Shown: positions 1-13,683 of the stretch, in pieces
Numbering within the stretch: position 1 is the first letter of the stretch
Layout: every line of letters starts with the position of its first letter
Source of the DNA: Lethocerus indicus
Lineage: Eukaryota; Arthropoda; Insecta; Hemiptera; Belostomatidae
NCBI GenBank assembly: GCA_019843655.1
Contig: JACDQD010000103.1
Location: 4,712,001 to 4,776,000, forward strand
Reading direction: 5' to 3'
DNA: 64,000 nt
Notes under the pieces: generated by a model
What the model saw: only the letters and a program-made list of their open reading frames with translations
Told to the model about the DNA's origin: nothing
Databases searched by the model: none
Made by a program: the position numbers and the translations under genes

Positions 1-3000
1 ACGTTCACTTTCGAACTTTCCAATATTTGATCAGTTCTATATCGACTGATTGCAGCGATGGAACATTCGTCCGTCCCGAATAACCGTTGTTCCGAAGTCT
101 CGAGTAATCGCGGCCCGACTGTTAAGCGAACTTAACTCAAGAAAACGCAATTACTGAAGTTCTTAGGGCGGCGTAGAAATCCCCTGCCTCCTCGGCCCGG
201 GGCAGAGTTCCCTACCTGTTTTTCCAGCGTCCTAATTCATTTATGAGACGATCCGACCGGGCCTTAAAATAAAACTGGGAGACCGACCGGCCACTCGGTG
301 AAGGCGGTGCCGCCTACGCGACCGTTTTACCGTCCGACGAAATCCACGCTCCGGATTATATCCGACTTACCGGATTATATCCGCCGCTTTATTACAGTTC
401 TGACCCTTTCCGGCTGGCAAAAAGCACACTTCTGCACGCCGCCGTATATATTTCAGGGAAAGCCCAGCCCCCGCACAGCCCGATTTGGTCTGCTGCTAGA
501 CCGGTTGTCAGTAGCTTTCAGCCGGAAGATTAGTGAAGCCCGTTTGCACTGTCACTTCACCGTTACTGCCACCTCACTAACCTTCAAACTGAATGATAAA
601 TAATCTGCGAAAACGCCGAAACCTGTCTGGCATTTTATTAAATCAGCGAGTGGATACAGAAGATTAGAGGCACAGAATTACAGCTTGAATGCCCAACCGT
701 CCGTAATAATTCTTAACATTTTCGTTCGCAGTCGCCATTCGGTTGATTCGGAGTGTAGTTTACAAAAATAATATTGTTTAACCGGATCAAAAATACGAGG
801 GAGATTTTAAGCGGGGCTTGTTAAAACATTTTGATATGGCCATGTTTATAGATAATTGTAAATTGAAATGAGCTCTGATATCTACCTACGCTTCTGAATA
901 TAATTGAGATTCACTCATTCCTAATTCACATTTGCAGTGAATGGAAATGGGGACCACATTACTATTCGAAACCAGGACTACGTAAGGATCGAACAGGTTC
1001 GATCTGCTTAATGAGAAATCAGCAAGATGTCAGTAAGTTCTCTCAAACTTGTTTGACTATACCGCAGATATCCAGTTCAATTATTTCCCTTACTGTCAGA
1101 ATAGTGATAACGTATCATAGGTCGACATGCATAATTGTACTTCACTTCACTACAGTTCTAAATTAAATATTTTATATTATTATATAGCAGTGTGTTAGAA
1201 CCAAATGGCATCGTACGAATTTAAATATTCTAGGAATAATTTGAGCGTATTAATTAGAGCTAGGAAAAGATAAATTAATACAGTATTTCTTAGAAGGATT
1301 AATTGTTATTGAACCAATAATGAATCCTTCCGGTTCAGGCGAATAGCCAATTAATTATTCTGCCGAGAATACGATGGATTGATTAGCACCAGATCCTGAA
1401 TTATAAATCTCAACTGAAATATCCGTCTCTCGGAAGCCTAATTCAATTTATGCTTAATAAAAGTGTCGGGGCCCATTAAGAAAGACTTCCTTTTTCGTCA
1501 TTTGATTATTTCATTTTAACCCACGCCTTCCGCGTTCATCACAACCTTTTAGAATTGAATGAAAAAAGTTACCTACCTATCCTGTCTAGAGGTAATATAA
1601 TAATGTAAGACACCTCCTTGATGGTCAGCACAGGACACTGTGTTATTTGGCGCTGTAAATTGGTCCGAAGTGAAGATGATTTACGCAGTCACTCTTATTG
1701 AAATTGACGAGCAATTCATTTCGCTATTACACTATTTTTACTATTAACATTCAGCTCAAAAAATACGTAGCCTAATATGTAGACATAGCGCGTGAAATGA
1801 ATATAGAAAAGCGGAATTAATGTTTTCAAGCATGTTGGGACCTGTGAAACGAGCAAAGGACATAGAAATAATTGTCGTCGTACAACAATACGGGCTGGGC
1901 ACAATGGGGCTAATATTAATGAGGGAGGGATCGAGAATGAGCGACCCTCCCACCCTCTTATTGTCCTCCCGCTTTTGACTACCTTCAAATTAGTTCTTCG
2001 CTTGATTGGGAGAAATTATATAACGAGGAAATGAAGCAGTAATAACATTCGGGGAAAAGACCAGACGATACTCGCCGAATTTTCAAGCAAAGCCGAATTT
2101 TGCAACACAATCTATATTTCATAATTCGCTCCGAATTAGCGGGACGAACTTCGGGACGTGCGAATGGTTGCAGGAAGGTCATAGACTGTTGGCATTTAGG
2201 AAGGAAATCAACAAAAGGATTTAGAATACTTCAATTTCGATGAGTAACGAGTAATGTGGTCAGTAATACGTTGGTGCCGGTAAAGGCACCGATTAGGGTG
2301 TAATTTGTCATGTTTGAAAAACAATTGAGTATTGCTTCCTAAATAAAATGTATGAAATATACTAGTAGTAGTTATGAAATATACAACCTTTGTCAAACGG
2401 CAGAATTTACCTACAAAATAATTGTATTGTATTTTTTTAATAAATGTGTAAACCTAAAAAAAATAACCTCTCAATCTGTCCTTTAAACATTTGAGAATAA
2501 CCTAGCCGTTCGGTTAACGGATTATGCATCAGAATGCGGTCAGGGTGTCTTGCGGGAAGAAAATGGCCCCACTGTCGGCCGGGGAATATATTTCGATTTG
2601 AAAGGCAATAACCGCAGTCGCCGGCGAAAACACTCCGGTACGAATGACGTGCTTCTCGCATTATCGACCTTTCAACGGCAAACCACGCTCCAATCCTAGG
2701 CGGCCGGACGTTTGCGGTTGACACTTAAGAAAAAAAAAGGAAAAAAGTTAGCCGCTTTTCTCTAGTCTCGGGGGAAGGCGAACATCGTCCGGATATTGGT
2801 CGGGGAAGTAAGGTAGTGAATTTCCGGACAAATTCATTCGGGTTGTAAAATCCCTCGCAGACCGCAGAACATGTATTTCAAACTAATTTTTCGTTACTGT
2901 TGCTATAAATTCAGAGAAATTTGTTACAAAAACCGTTTTTCGTAATAAATGAGCCAAGGTTTCAGCGACATGAATTAACTTCTAATTTACTGCTGGCGGT

Positions 3001-3764
3001 ATCTGCTTGAAGCGCAAAAGGTTTTTACTGAAGGTCGCTTAGGTGGTTTCCAAACTAAAGAAAAATTCCGGGCTTGCAGCGAATTATACTACATATGAAT
3101 TAACATTCAACAGTTTGGAGTCGGAATTCGGACAATTGTTTGAATGTTTATATCACGCGGTTAATTTTGAATTTGTGAAAATGTTTTCGTCTATTCCATT
3201 GTCCAAGTTGGCGATAAATTTCCCGGTATCCGCTCCATACCCAAGGTGGCGGATAGGTAGCCGAAAGGTGAAAGGGAACTCTCTTACTCGGGGCCCGTAC
3301 CGGGTCGTACGCCGCCCGAATACACGCCGCGGGTACACTCAACTCGCGTCGGCCTCCAAACAAAGGCCGGGGACGCCCACCTGCTGGCCGAACTGTCCTC
3401 GGTGACACCGCCAGGGGTGTACTCAGATTGGGAGACATGTAGAGAAAAAGTCTCGTAGAAGGTCACGTGAAACGAGTTTGGGAGCTTGCTAAATTAACGA
3501 GAAAATATTCGCCAGTACACGAAGTTGAGTATTATGAAGTCACTTCAGGTATAAAGGACGTCGCTACTTTAGTACTTTCGTACTAAAATATAATAGTTCA
3601 AGTTATATAAAGTTCAACCCCCCAAGGGGTTGGTGGTTAGGTATTTGTTTATGTTAATTTTATTTACGATATAATCGCTTAGTTTTGCATTCTATATCCC
3701 GTACCAGAATCCCTCGAGGTGAACATCTATGTTTTTTATTACGCAATTATAAATAATTTAAGTA
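1..3764. other. Non-coding stretch, no gene recognised
   Basis: Mostly AT-rich with TAAT-rich runs (1140-1340), and GC-richer patches near 170-500, 2500-2720 and 3220-3440. Frames of up to 120 codons sit in the GC patches on both strands without recognisable content. A short GGTGCC/GGCACC hairpin lies at 2273-2290. Confidence 0.6.
3568..3632. other. Pair of short hairpins
   Basis: TTTAGTAC/GTACTAAA (3568-3587, loop TTTC) is followed 27 bp later by CAACCCC/GGGGTTG (3615-3632, loop CCAA). Confidence 0.7.
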
Positions 3765-3890
3765 AACGGTAAAGTACGGCGTTACAAATGCACTGACCCC
3801 CAACGTTGGACTGTATACCGGGTCTAGTATCAATGAGCGCCGTCATTCGTTTCTCGTTCCTTATTCAAACTGGAAAAACTCGAACTTCTG
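3765..3890 (+). repeat. Probable third, dispersed copy of the 12.8/13.7 kb repeat head
   Basis: From GGCGTT at 3777 the sequence follows the first ~120 bp of the tandem units. It shares an ATGC-like region, then the exact 11-mer GGGTCTAGTAT ending at 3830, then GCGCCG, then a T-rich stretch and an AA-TGGAA block, in the same order and with near-equal spacing. Identity is lower than between the two tandem copies. This suggests a dispersed repeat family, perhaps a short non-autonomous element, whose member was later included in the tandem duplication. Confidence 0.5.
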
Positions 3891-3895
3891 TTTTC

Positions 3896-6800
3896 TTCTT
3901 TTTGTTTGTAATGTCGATGCACTATTCTGATTTGAAGTTGTATTTTTTGATTTCAGTGAAGTGGCATTTACGTAAGTCGGTGTCCTGTAAACATGCTGTC
4001 AGAAAAAAGACTACAATAATACGGATGTTGTTCGTGTTCTTATTATATTGTGAAGCCTGCTTGTAAGCTAAGAAGGTTATGTCCTTTGTTATTGTTGTTG
4101 TGCTTTTCACTGATGATTTACTGGACTGTACTGACGATAACGAGAAGGCGACAACGCTTTTCCATAACCTCAATTAAGCAGAATTAATTCTTTCACGAAG
4201 GATTATTAATATTCGTTTTTGCGGTTCGGGAAACATCAGAACACTGATAATTCAAACTTCAAAACTGAGAAGGGCGCAGTCTGAATTTTAACGGTAATAA
4301 CGCCTCGGGATTCGCTTATCGGCGAAGAATTTTCGACGGTTATTCACCGATAACGTGTGGAGAAGAATTGGTGTCAAATTATTCAAATGGGGTGGGAGTT
4401 AGGAACTGAAATAGGGGTGCGGTTAGGGGGGCCCATTTAAAATTCTTGAGCGAAGGAAGGTTGAAAGGCCGGCCTAGGGTTGCGTGGCAGGGCCCAATTT
4501 GCGGCCACTAGCCCTATCCATCCCTTTGTCTTGATCTTGACCCTCGTTATTCGGAAGCGGGGTGCGTGCCCCACAGAGTGCAACCGGTAGTTCCATCGCC
4601 CATATTTGTGTCCGACTAGGACTGGAGGAATTCAAGCGCGTGAATGAACCCGGTGAACTTTGGCATATCCAGTGCCTGTTATTGACTTTCCGGGGAACGT
4701 ACCCCTCACGAGAGCAAAAATTAAGTTCCTAAAATTATCGTTAAAACACCAATAGTGTTTTGTGTGGGCGAACGTATATAAACGTATATCGCGTTGAGCT
4801 CGAGCGACGTGAAGACTCGCATTGTCACTTGTACGAATGTGGAACGGTGGATGTAATATTTGAAACGGCGTTTGAAATTTGAATTCAGGCATCTCGACGC
4901 TGTCTGAAGCAGTCGCCACCTTCCTCTGTTGCCAGAAAACGCAGCAACAGGCGAGCTTTCCTCGCTTTTCACCGGATGGCATTTAACACAGACCCTTTAT
5001 GTGCCCTTCGACGGTATAAAATTCGTTCATTAGCTTCAAACAGATATAATTTCTGGAATATTGCCTGAAGGTTATAATTAACCGTCTTATTAAAGAAGGA
5101 AATGATTTATGAAAATATGTTTTTAGATTTCCATACAGTAGACCGGCTTTGGCTTCTCCCCAACCTCATTGTATTTGTGCCCGATACTCCCTTTCTTTTA
5201 AAATTTTCAGCTGATTGAAAATTAAACGCCAACGGTTACATCCGATCAGACTTCTAGAGACATTTTACTTATCGATATATTGCCGCTTATCCCGGCTCTA
5301 CTGTCATATTTTGTCATTGAGAGGTTCATTTTACACATAATGAGTAATTTGGGATAAACAACCGAAATTAGTGCAAAAGAGCCATGGCTGTTTTTTCGTT
5401 ACTTACTATAATTATACCGGTTTAAAATATCGTATTACTCTGTAATTTATACATAAATTTGATCAGGTAGTCTAGAGACTGTAATGATGCGCAGCTTTGC
5501 TACCGTGGAAGATAAGTTATGGTTTGACCTCTTGCTGGTAGACCTTTCTCCTAGAGCTTCTGGAAGTCATATATTACATTAATTAGCATAATTAAGCAGT
5601 TCGCCGGTGCGCAAGCGGCCACCTCCATTAATTAGTGGGAAAGACGCATTCGTAAGATAATATTTTAATTCTTAAACTACGTTAAACCCAACAAACAGTA
5701 ATAGGTTTAATTTTTTTAATTACGCATAAATTTCTCATTATCTTCTGCATTATGCGATATGTTCCCGGATAGGTTTATCGAGTTGGATTGATTAGTCTTC
5801 GTTTTTCCGACTATCCGTCGTTATTCCGACAAGGTAGAGACTAATGCCGTTCGGTTAGCAAAAACGGATTAAGGCGACTAATTAATTTAGATACATGTAT
5901 TAAATTAAACGTGGGGGTAAAAACTGGAGATATTAAAATGGGGGATCAAATATAAATTCGTTAGCGCAGTTATATTCCCGTGTAATTCCTACTTTGGTCT
6001 TTAATATCGGGCTGGGTTCATGAGAGGAATCGTAAACAATGGGGGGAGTAGCTGGAAGAAAACAAGGACAGTCGTTGGGTGGTGGTGGGGTATGGGGTGG
6101 GTGGTCATGGGACAGAGAACCGACTACAATCTGTGGAAGCCGACTGTACCGTAAACATGTCCAAACTCCGGCCACCGGCCACGCCCTTTATTCAGTGACG
6201 CCCCCGCATCCAATACAAAATATGACCTCCTCTTACAGATTAATAAATAAATAAAAAAAACATTCTTCGTCCAATTAGGATAGTTAAAACTCAGAAAATT
6301 AACTGTTTAAAGTAGAGGATTTTAGAAGCATTTCCATGTAATATTCTGCTATTTCTATGTCAAATTTGACTTTTTCCTATCGTCAGTATAGATACCCCGT
6401 GTAACTTGTGATAATAGGTTGCAAATTCGGAATAATAATGTTTTTCTCAATATGATTCGACAATTTACACTAATTACAGAAATTTTCGACTATGAAATAT
6501 AATGAAAAAGGAAATTTTTTGCGCAAAATGTACAACGAAACTAAATGAACAACAATCGCGCGTCAATTACTTTAGCATTTCATTTTTTTTTTAAGTCAAG
6601 CTCAACTGTTTTGTCAAGTCAAATTGAACATTTTCAAAAATAAGTTCAGCGTTCCAAAGTCAACCACAGGTTGACGGATCCAGAGAATACTCTGTTCCAT
6701 ATGATTTCGAATAGAGCACTCTATAAAAAAAATCCGTATCCTTAAATATTCCATAAAAACGCTGGTGTAACAATGTAGCGAATTCGTCGATAGGATATTT

Positions 6801-9800
6801 TATCGGAGGATGACAGGAGTAACGTAATTACTGGCTTTAATATTAATGAAATTCTAGCCGATAAATAAGTGATCCTATAGGCAAAGATGATAATCTTTGA
6901 TCCCATAAAAGATTGTCGAGCTGACAACGTTACTTCCGGGCATTTAATTATGATTTCATTGCAATTGTTGTACGAGCTCGGTTGCTCGCCGGGGCTGGAA
7001 GTGTGCGCCGCAGTTCGGGGGATGAACGGGCGAAATAATTCGGGCCACGAATGCAAAAGAAAGAAAGAAGAGGGAAGAAAAACAAAAGGACGATACAGAA
7101 ATCGCACCCGCGGAGCGAAACCCCAAGTTATATCACCGATGGTCGGAAACAAACTGGGCCGGGAGACTCCGAGTGGCCGGTTGCCAAACTGGGATAAATC
7201 AGGTGACCGCGTCCGGATATAAAATCGGAGCAATCCCATCTGTTCGCGTTCCGCCGGGACCCTAAACAAATGGTTTTAGTGCCCGTTCCCCTTTAACAAA
7301 TGTCAAGCCGAAATTTAACGGATCGCTCGCCGTTGAATTAATTTAAATTGCATCGCGGATGTCGAACAGGGGCCAGACGGTAAGATCTACAGCTCGCTCA
7401 TAGCTTTGGCCGACCAATACTTTGCTCAGAGTGAAATATGAAAAGGAAAAAGTAAAAAACTCTCAGTATCGATATTATCTTTCTCTTAAATCTTTATCCC
7501 TTTTTTTCATTGACTCTGGTACGACACACCAGTAGGCATTCAGATTTCTGTATTTGTAACTGAAATAATACTTAATTTGTAGCGACACTGTTGAGTCGCA
7601 GGGCCTCTTGTTTTCCCTAACAAAGACACTAATTCTTTATATTTAGTCTTTCTTTATTCGGGTTTAATTAGCCGACTTTTTTAATCAAATTGTGTGCTAA
7701 GGCAATAGCCATTAGCACCGGTTTCTTCCTTTAAGCCTGGTACCATACCATATAGATAATACTGAAACCATAAGCTTTTTTCAAAACTTAATTTTATTAA
7801 AGGAATCCGACGGGTCATATTATATCAAAGTTCGAGTCCTAATTTTCTTTCCGTACATTTCGAAGTGAAATAAATTTTTAAAGTTGCAATTCATCGGGAA
7901 CTTCGGCGCGAGGAGTTGGCCGGTTTTCATCTTTTCCTGGATTTCGTTTCGCCTCGGAACAAAATATTGAAAATTTCCCTTCTCGGAACTCTTCATTTTT
8001 TTTTTGAAAACACTCTCCTTCGTCGGTCTTATCATACCGACACCGAATGTGTAGAATACAATATAAAATAAATGTCCGTCCAGTTCGGAATAACACTTTT
8101 CCTTGTGGCGTGTCAAATATGACCCATGTCACTCGGTTTCGAGGTATATGCGTGCCTCAGATTTTCTGTTATCAACCGGCACACTAATTTATGGCCGGAG
8201 AAAGGAAAAACGAGTACAGTCCACATGAGGATATGTACCGAGGAAAATAAGTGCGATAATACTTTTCCGGGTTTTTTGACACATTTGCTTCCCTTCGGTG
8301 TAGGCATCGTGAAAAAATTAACTTTTCTAAGAAAGATTCTTTTATCATCATCAATAAACTCGCGACCGAAGTTTTTATCCATTTAGTTTAATTTTCAAGC
8401 ATTGTTTTTTAATGATAATGGAAATTATAGATTTTAGAACCATCTTCATTGCTTTTCCCCTAGAAGAAAATAATAATAATTGCTAGAATACAAAACTGAC
8501 CTAACATAATCTATCTCGAAAAACTAATTTCGTTATTTTTAACAATCATAATATTTGTTTTTGTCCCGAGTACTTGAGACCAGTAGTAAATCATTTTAAA
8601 TTTATGCCGCATTTAATTATGGAAATTTGATTAATACATGCAATACCTTTGTAGAAGATACCCCCAAATTATATGTTTACTCATATGTGTTCATGTATAA
8701 CATATAAAATCAATTGTTTCATGATGTTCATGTGACCGGAAGGATAAGTTTAAGCACGGCCTTATCGTCTCAAAATTATGTGTTATGGGGTTCCTCTACA
8801 AAATATCTAAAACAACGAATGTACGAATAAGCCCGTTAGAGGGGAACACATGACATGTGCGGGGACTCGGAGACGGACAAAAAAACGTCTCCGACCGAAC
8901 GAACCTCTCTGCGGTGTTTGTCTACAATCATCGTGTTGGCTGAGTTTATTGCAAAATAAACACAGCAGTGTTGGTACTGGCGGCCAATGCCAATAACATA
9001 TAAAAGAACAACACCGGGCCGTCCTCCGCCCTCGTAGTTGCCGTGTTTTTTGAAACGATCCCCCCTCGAAAAGAGGGTGCTCGCGGACCACGCTTTACAC
9101 TGAATTGGACGCCACAAAGTTAAAAAGATGAGAGCCGCCGGCCAATCGACCGGTTAGTTGAAAACTGTATTGCGCATTTGGTCGCGGTACAAGACCTTAT
9201 TTATATTCACCATACTTATAAATATTTCGAAGACGTTGTTCTCAATACTAATTATGAGACCGAATATCTTCGTCGCAGAATAATCCTGTAGTTCCAACAC
9301 AATTCCGAGAATCATAAATCGCAGTGCTATTTTGTATGCGAAATGTTATAATGGTACGGATATTTCAGTACAACATATTGTTTACTCGTATACAGAAAAA
9401 GATAGTGGTGTCAGGATACCATTTCTTGGTCCATTTGAATATTTATATATTAATTATATATTAATGAATAATTCGGGACGAAATTACACATTCAAATGTG
9501 TTCGAGACTTTCACAATTTCACACCTGTCAACAAATAAATAAACAGCCATTCCAGGCCGTAATAAAAACAGTCGCTATGATAAAAATAAAATATTTGTTT
9601 CGACCAGTAATTGAAGTAACATACGATTTATACATTGTAGTACAATTTTTTAAGAATATAAATAATTTTGGTAAGCGTTTTGACTTGACTGGGAGTTGCA
9701 TCTGGTCAGGGAAAATACGAGTGGTCTGACGGGGGTTGGCCGGCGACCAATTGGGCGACCGCAGGCCGCCTAGATGGGCCGGGAGGCCCACGCCCGACTT

Positions 9801-12800
9801 TGTTTTATTTTCTTGTTGTTTTCCACATTCAACGCCGATGACTCACACAGTTCAGGGTGTCGGAATAGTGGAGAAGCGATTGCACAATGGGAGCACAGAG
9901 AAAACCTAGTTCCGATATTCCCGTTTCAAATGTTTATGTGGAATTTAATGGCGCCTGTACAAAAGTAGTCCAAGTCAGCGGTAGGTAACTGCAAAGCGTT
10001 AAATGAAATGTAATTTTCAGAAAATAACATGAAAATGAAAGCATAAAAATGATTTTATTTTAAGTAATTTGCCGACGTTGAGAAGAGTCGGTGCGATCTT
10101 ATAAATGCAACAGCAGAATTCACACTGCATACATATTCAGTGCTGAATCTGAACCGTTGGATCCGCTGACCCCAGCGAATGTGGAATTAAAAATAATTAA
10201 TTTTCTACCACCATAATTAACATGTAGCCGAAAATCATGCATTACATTTATATGCCAATTTTGTGAGATAAAAAGAGCTTCCGGTTTTCTTATACAATTT
10301 AATACATGCAACTCAAAAAATACACCATCTGTGGAATGAAGTCCATTATTAATTAAAGGAATACCATCAGTTGATGGACAGTTAAACAAGGAGTTGTTCC
10401 TTCTTAAAATTTGAGGAAGTAACCTCGGATGTTCCTGTTGTAAATTCGGTAAAACCAGTTTCATGATTGTTTATTATCCGGTGTATGTTTCACGAAAGGT
10501 TTCTCGTATACAAGATATTACTTAAGGATTTGCTTGTTTACTGTGTTTATTAGAGTGGAAATTCTAAAAAAATATTCTTAATTTATTTTAATGAAATCCA
10601 TATCATTCCGCTTTATAATACCAATATATGTCTTGTATTTATTGTAGAGTTCCGGAACGTTTTTGAAAGCCATGTTTTTTCCGTTTATAGCCAGAGTTTT
10701 ACTATCCGAGTCTCGCGGGTTATAAAACGGGACTGACTAACCGGTCAAAAAACTGTCCGAGACCGAAGTTTACTAAGTTTCCTACCGGAGACTCTGATCG
10801 GGAGCGTAACTCAGTTACGATTCCCCCAGTTGCGATTGTTCGGAGCTTCTTTTTTCATTGTTCCCTTACAAAATATTATAATTACCAGCTAAATGATTCA
10901 ATCTGAACCGCGCGCATCGCTAAGCGAATGGTACAAAATTTTAAATACAAAAATTAAGTTGGGAGTAAAATTAAATGAAGTTTATTCAGGAGCCAGGTTT
11001 AAAACATGAAGCGTAATCGTTTATAAACATTGATCAACATGGCGAAATTTAAATTGTCATTTTATTCCGCCCTTTGGAATTAGTAGTTCCTATTATCAAC
11101 TGAGGTTAACATTGGTTTACTTTTTGGAGACATTGTTTCGTAGCTCCTTATTATAAAGCAGGTCTAACTCACCCGACGTAAAGTTTCAATGTATTAGATT
11201 TCAAATACATACAGGCTTTTCTACGGGATATACTGTGTGATGGTGACTATTAATAATTAAACTATTATTAACACATCTGGTTATCACAAATACATATTAA
11301 TCTGTTGTATTCTCTTTTATGTTTGGTATAACATTTTTTGGTAGTTATAATAAATATTTGAGTTTTAAGGAGAGAATATGCGCATGGAATATTTTATTAT
11401 CTTTTTATTCTTGAGCATAAACGTTTTCATTGTTTATGGTAGCAGACCTGCCCAGTTCCGGTAAAACAACGTGAGTGGGTTAAGATGGTATTGGTATTGT
11501 AATTTCCGAACGAACGGGAGGAAATAAGGAAAAATTATTTTACCGGTGTAAGGTAATGGAAAATATGTGTGGGCGGGCGTCGTAACTGCGGACAACTTCT
11601 TTCAGCTAATGGAATCGATTGGGGCCGGGGAGGGCTTTAGTGTTGTGTTTATATCATGATCAAATAGGTTTTATGATCTCTTCCACTTTAATCCGGTCCC
11701 ATCCCATTATGCTCCCGTTTGTTTCGCCGCCCGGCCTTCCGTCGAATTCCTCAGAATCGGATTTTTAACGGCCACCTTCGCCAGTTTTTTACTGCGGCTA
11801 TGAATCTTGGAAAAGGCGGCGGCGAATTTGAGCGGGACGTTAGGAAGACTCGTAACCGCCGGGTTTTATTGACCGGCGAACGGATTTTTACAGGCGGTAA
11901 AATTTATGAATTTGAGGCGCGCAATCACCCCACTGACAGCTAGCTGTCGCCCCTCGTCATCGTTTAGTTTTTTAGTCTTGACGGCCTTCAGTACAATTAT
12001 ATTCATTATAACTCATGACTTTTTCATTGTTCAGCCCAGGTTGCAATAATTCCCACCAGTTTTATTATAAGTGGGCCCCAGATAAACATGGACCTTGTAT
12101 AACTATGTGTATCATCGATAAAGTGACGAATTAAAATTCTTAAAATTGTTTGACAAGTATTTAATATTGCCGAAATTTATCTTCTTTCTATCGACAAGAA
12201 TGACTCCATGATTGATATTACTGTCACATATTTCCTGGTATTGGTCGACTTAAAATCGACATTACATTCCAATTAGAGTGGCTATGTAATAAATTACAAT
12301 TCAAGACCTCATTCGAAAGACTTCGGATGATTCGGAAAATAATTAATTTGACACTGGAGTGTAGATTTTATGACTTGAGTAATTGAAACACACCAACGCT
12401 CATAGTTCATTTAGTTATATTGCTTTTCATTAGTGTCCGGACGAGAATTTCCAGCTATCATACAATTGGTCCTGGCAATTCCAATAAAAAATATCCCAAC
12501 TGTTTCCAATTCTGGAAATACTTAAACCAAGATATAACAACCAAAACTGAACCGTATATGGGCCGTTCGGTTACTCTAAATTGTCAAAAGCTATTTGCGG
12601 GAAATGTCCATACAAGGGCCGAAGTTACCGCATGACGACTATAATCAAATCGGAACAAGTCTATGTCTTTGGGAGTCCTCTACCGCTATATTATAACATT
12701 ACGAACCTGCAGGTGATTGTACAGGTATCGGCCATTTTCAGGAGTTTCATTAGGATGAGATGAAAAACGAAATGATAACGAATGGACGAAATTAATACGA

Positions 12801-12817
12801 AAGAAATTGGTATAAGC
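3896..12817. other. Non-coding stretch, no gene recognised
   Basis: GC-richer patches occur near 4400-4620, 6020-6190, 6960-7270, 8830-9130 and 9720-9800 in otherwise AT-rich DNA. The longest frames (175 codons minus at 6742-7269; 114 codons minus at 10120-10464) have no recognised domain. No transposon termini, RNA gene or microsatellite longer than about 15 bp was seen. Confidence 0.6.
5882..5908. other. 27-bp quasi-palindrome
   Basis: TTAATTT and ATACA on the left mirror TGTAT and AAATTAA on the right, with two unpaired bases on one side and one on the other. The centre is ATACATGTAT. Confidence 0.7.
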
Positions 12818-13683
12818 AGTAAGGCGTTGTGATGCGACAATCCACGCAATATCGTGTGTAGCGGGTCTAGTATCGCCGGGCGCCGCTGTTTGTCTTCTTT
12901 TATTATCGTACCAATTGGAACCTGTTTGAGATGGATTGCCGGTTAAGCCCAACACTAGTCTTGGTTAAGACAAAATAGTCGACTGGACACAGAAAATCGA
13001 TTTTTCAACCATCAATCTTAAATTAGAATTTTCAGTTTACTACCTGCTACCGGATGATTTTTAACACTTGGTAATTATTAATTTTCCGGGCATTACTACT
13101 AATAAAAGTTTCTGGAGTGACCGAATACAAATGGAAAGCCGAGCACTCGCGCCGAAAATGGGGCCGTCGTAAATCACGCCCAGAAACAATTTTCCACAGA
13201 AAGACCTGAAATTAGTCAGGAAACGCGAGTCGGACGGATTTCGGGGTTGAGGGTATAATATTCACGGTAAGGAACTCCGTGTCGAGAGGCGATAAGATCG
13301 GGACGAGGCGTCGGGGGTTGAAGGTTGTGAGGGGGTTTGAGGGGGTGTTCTGGATTTAGGGGGCCCCGCTCTATTTTCGGTGAGGCCTCCCGGCCAAAAC
13401 AATCCCGTCTTGGGCATGCGATCAAAACACGGCCATCCCGCAATCGGCATAAATTATACACAACCCATACCGTTTCGCGTGTGAGGATCGCTAACCGAGT
13501 AAATTGTGCAAGCGGACCGGCAATTAAGTTCCGGGACCACAACGAAGTGAAACAACTATCGAGCTATTCAACATATTAAAGGCGAAAAGAGAAGGGACTT
13601 ATTACAGGGTCCAGATAGTTAATTATTTAAAAATAAATATTGCCTCAATTTGGTCCTATCCCATAGGATGTTCCGGAGTTAGT
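12818..13683. repeat. Tandem duplication, copy 1 (~866 bp)
   Basis: Base 12818 aligns with 13684, and similarity continues through 13141-13149, which matches 14021-14029. The match resumes from about 13550-13560 to 13680, aligned with about 14040-14167. By eye the first 120 bp differ at roughly one base in nine, so the duplication is old but clear. Copy 1 carries about 400 bp (13150-13550) that copy 2 lacks. Words kept in both copies include a MEF2-like box (13627-13636, matching 14114-14123), a long TAAT-rich stretch and the block ending at the tandem junction near 13680. There is no convincing open frame spanning the unit and no terminal inverted repeat or target-site duplication was found. 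Confidence 0.88.
13150..13550. other. GC-rich segment present only in copy 1 of the tandem duplication
   Basis: This segment is GC-rich and CpG-containing, unlike the AT-rich duplicated flanks. Open frames of 60-108 codons on both strands overlap each other and show no family signature, so I do not call a gene. No flanking direct repeat that would mark a transposon insertion was seen. Confidence 0.5.

Noticed and set aside
6742..7269. 175-codon minus-strand open frame overlapping a 111-codon plus-strand frame
   Set aside because: Both strands are open over the same GC-rich patch and neither product resembles a family, which is what chance openness looks like.
10120..10464. 114-codon minus-strand open frame in moderately AT-rich DNA
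   Set aside because: It reads somewhat protein-like, but I recognise no domain and see no second exon or transposon termini. A protein search would be decisive.
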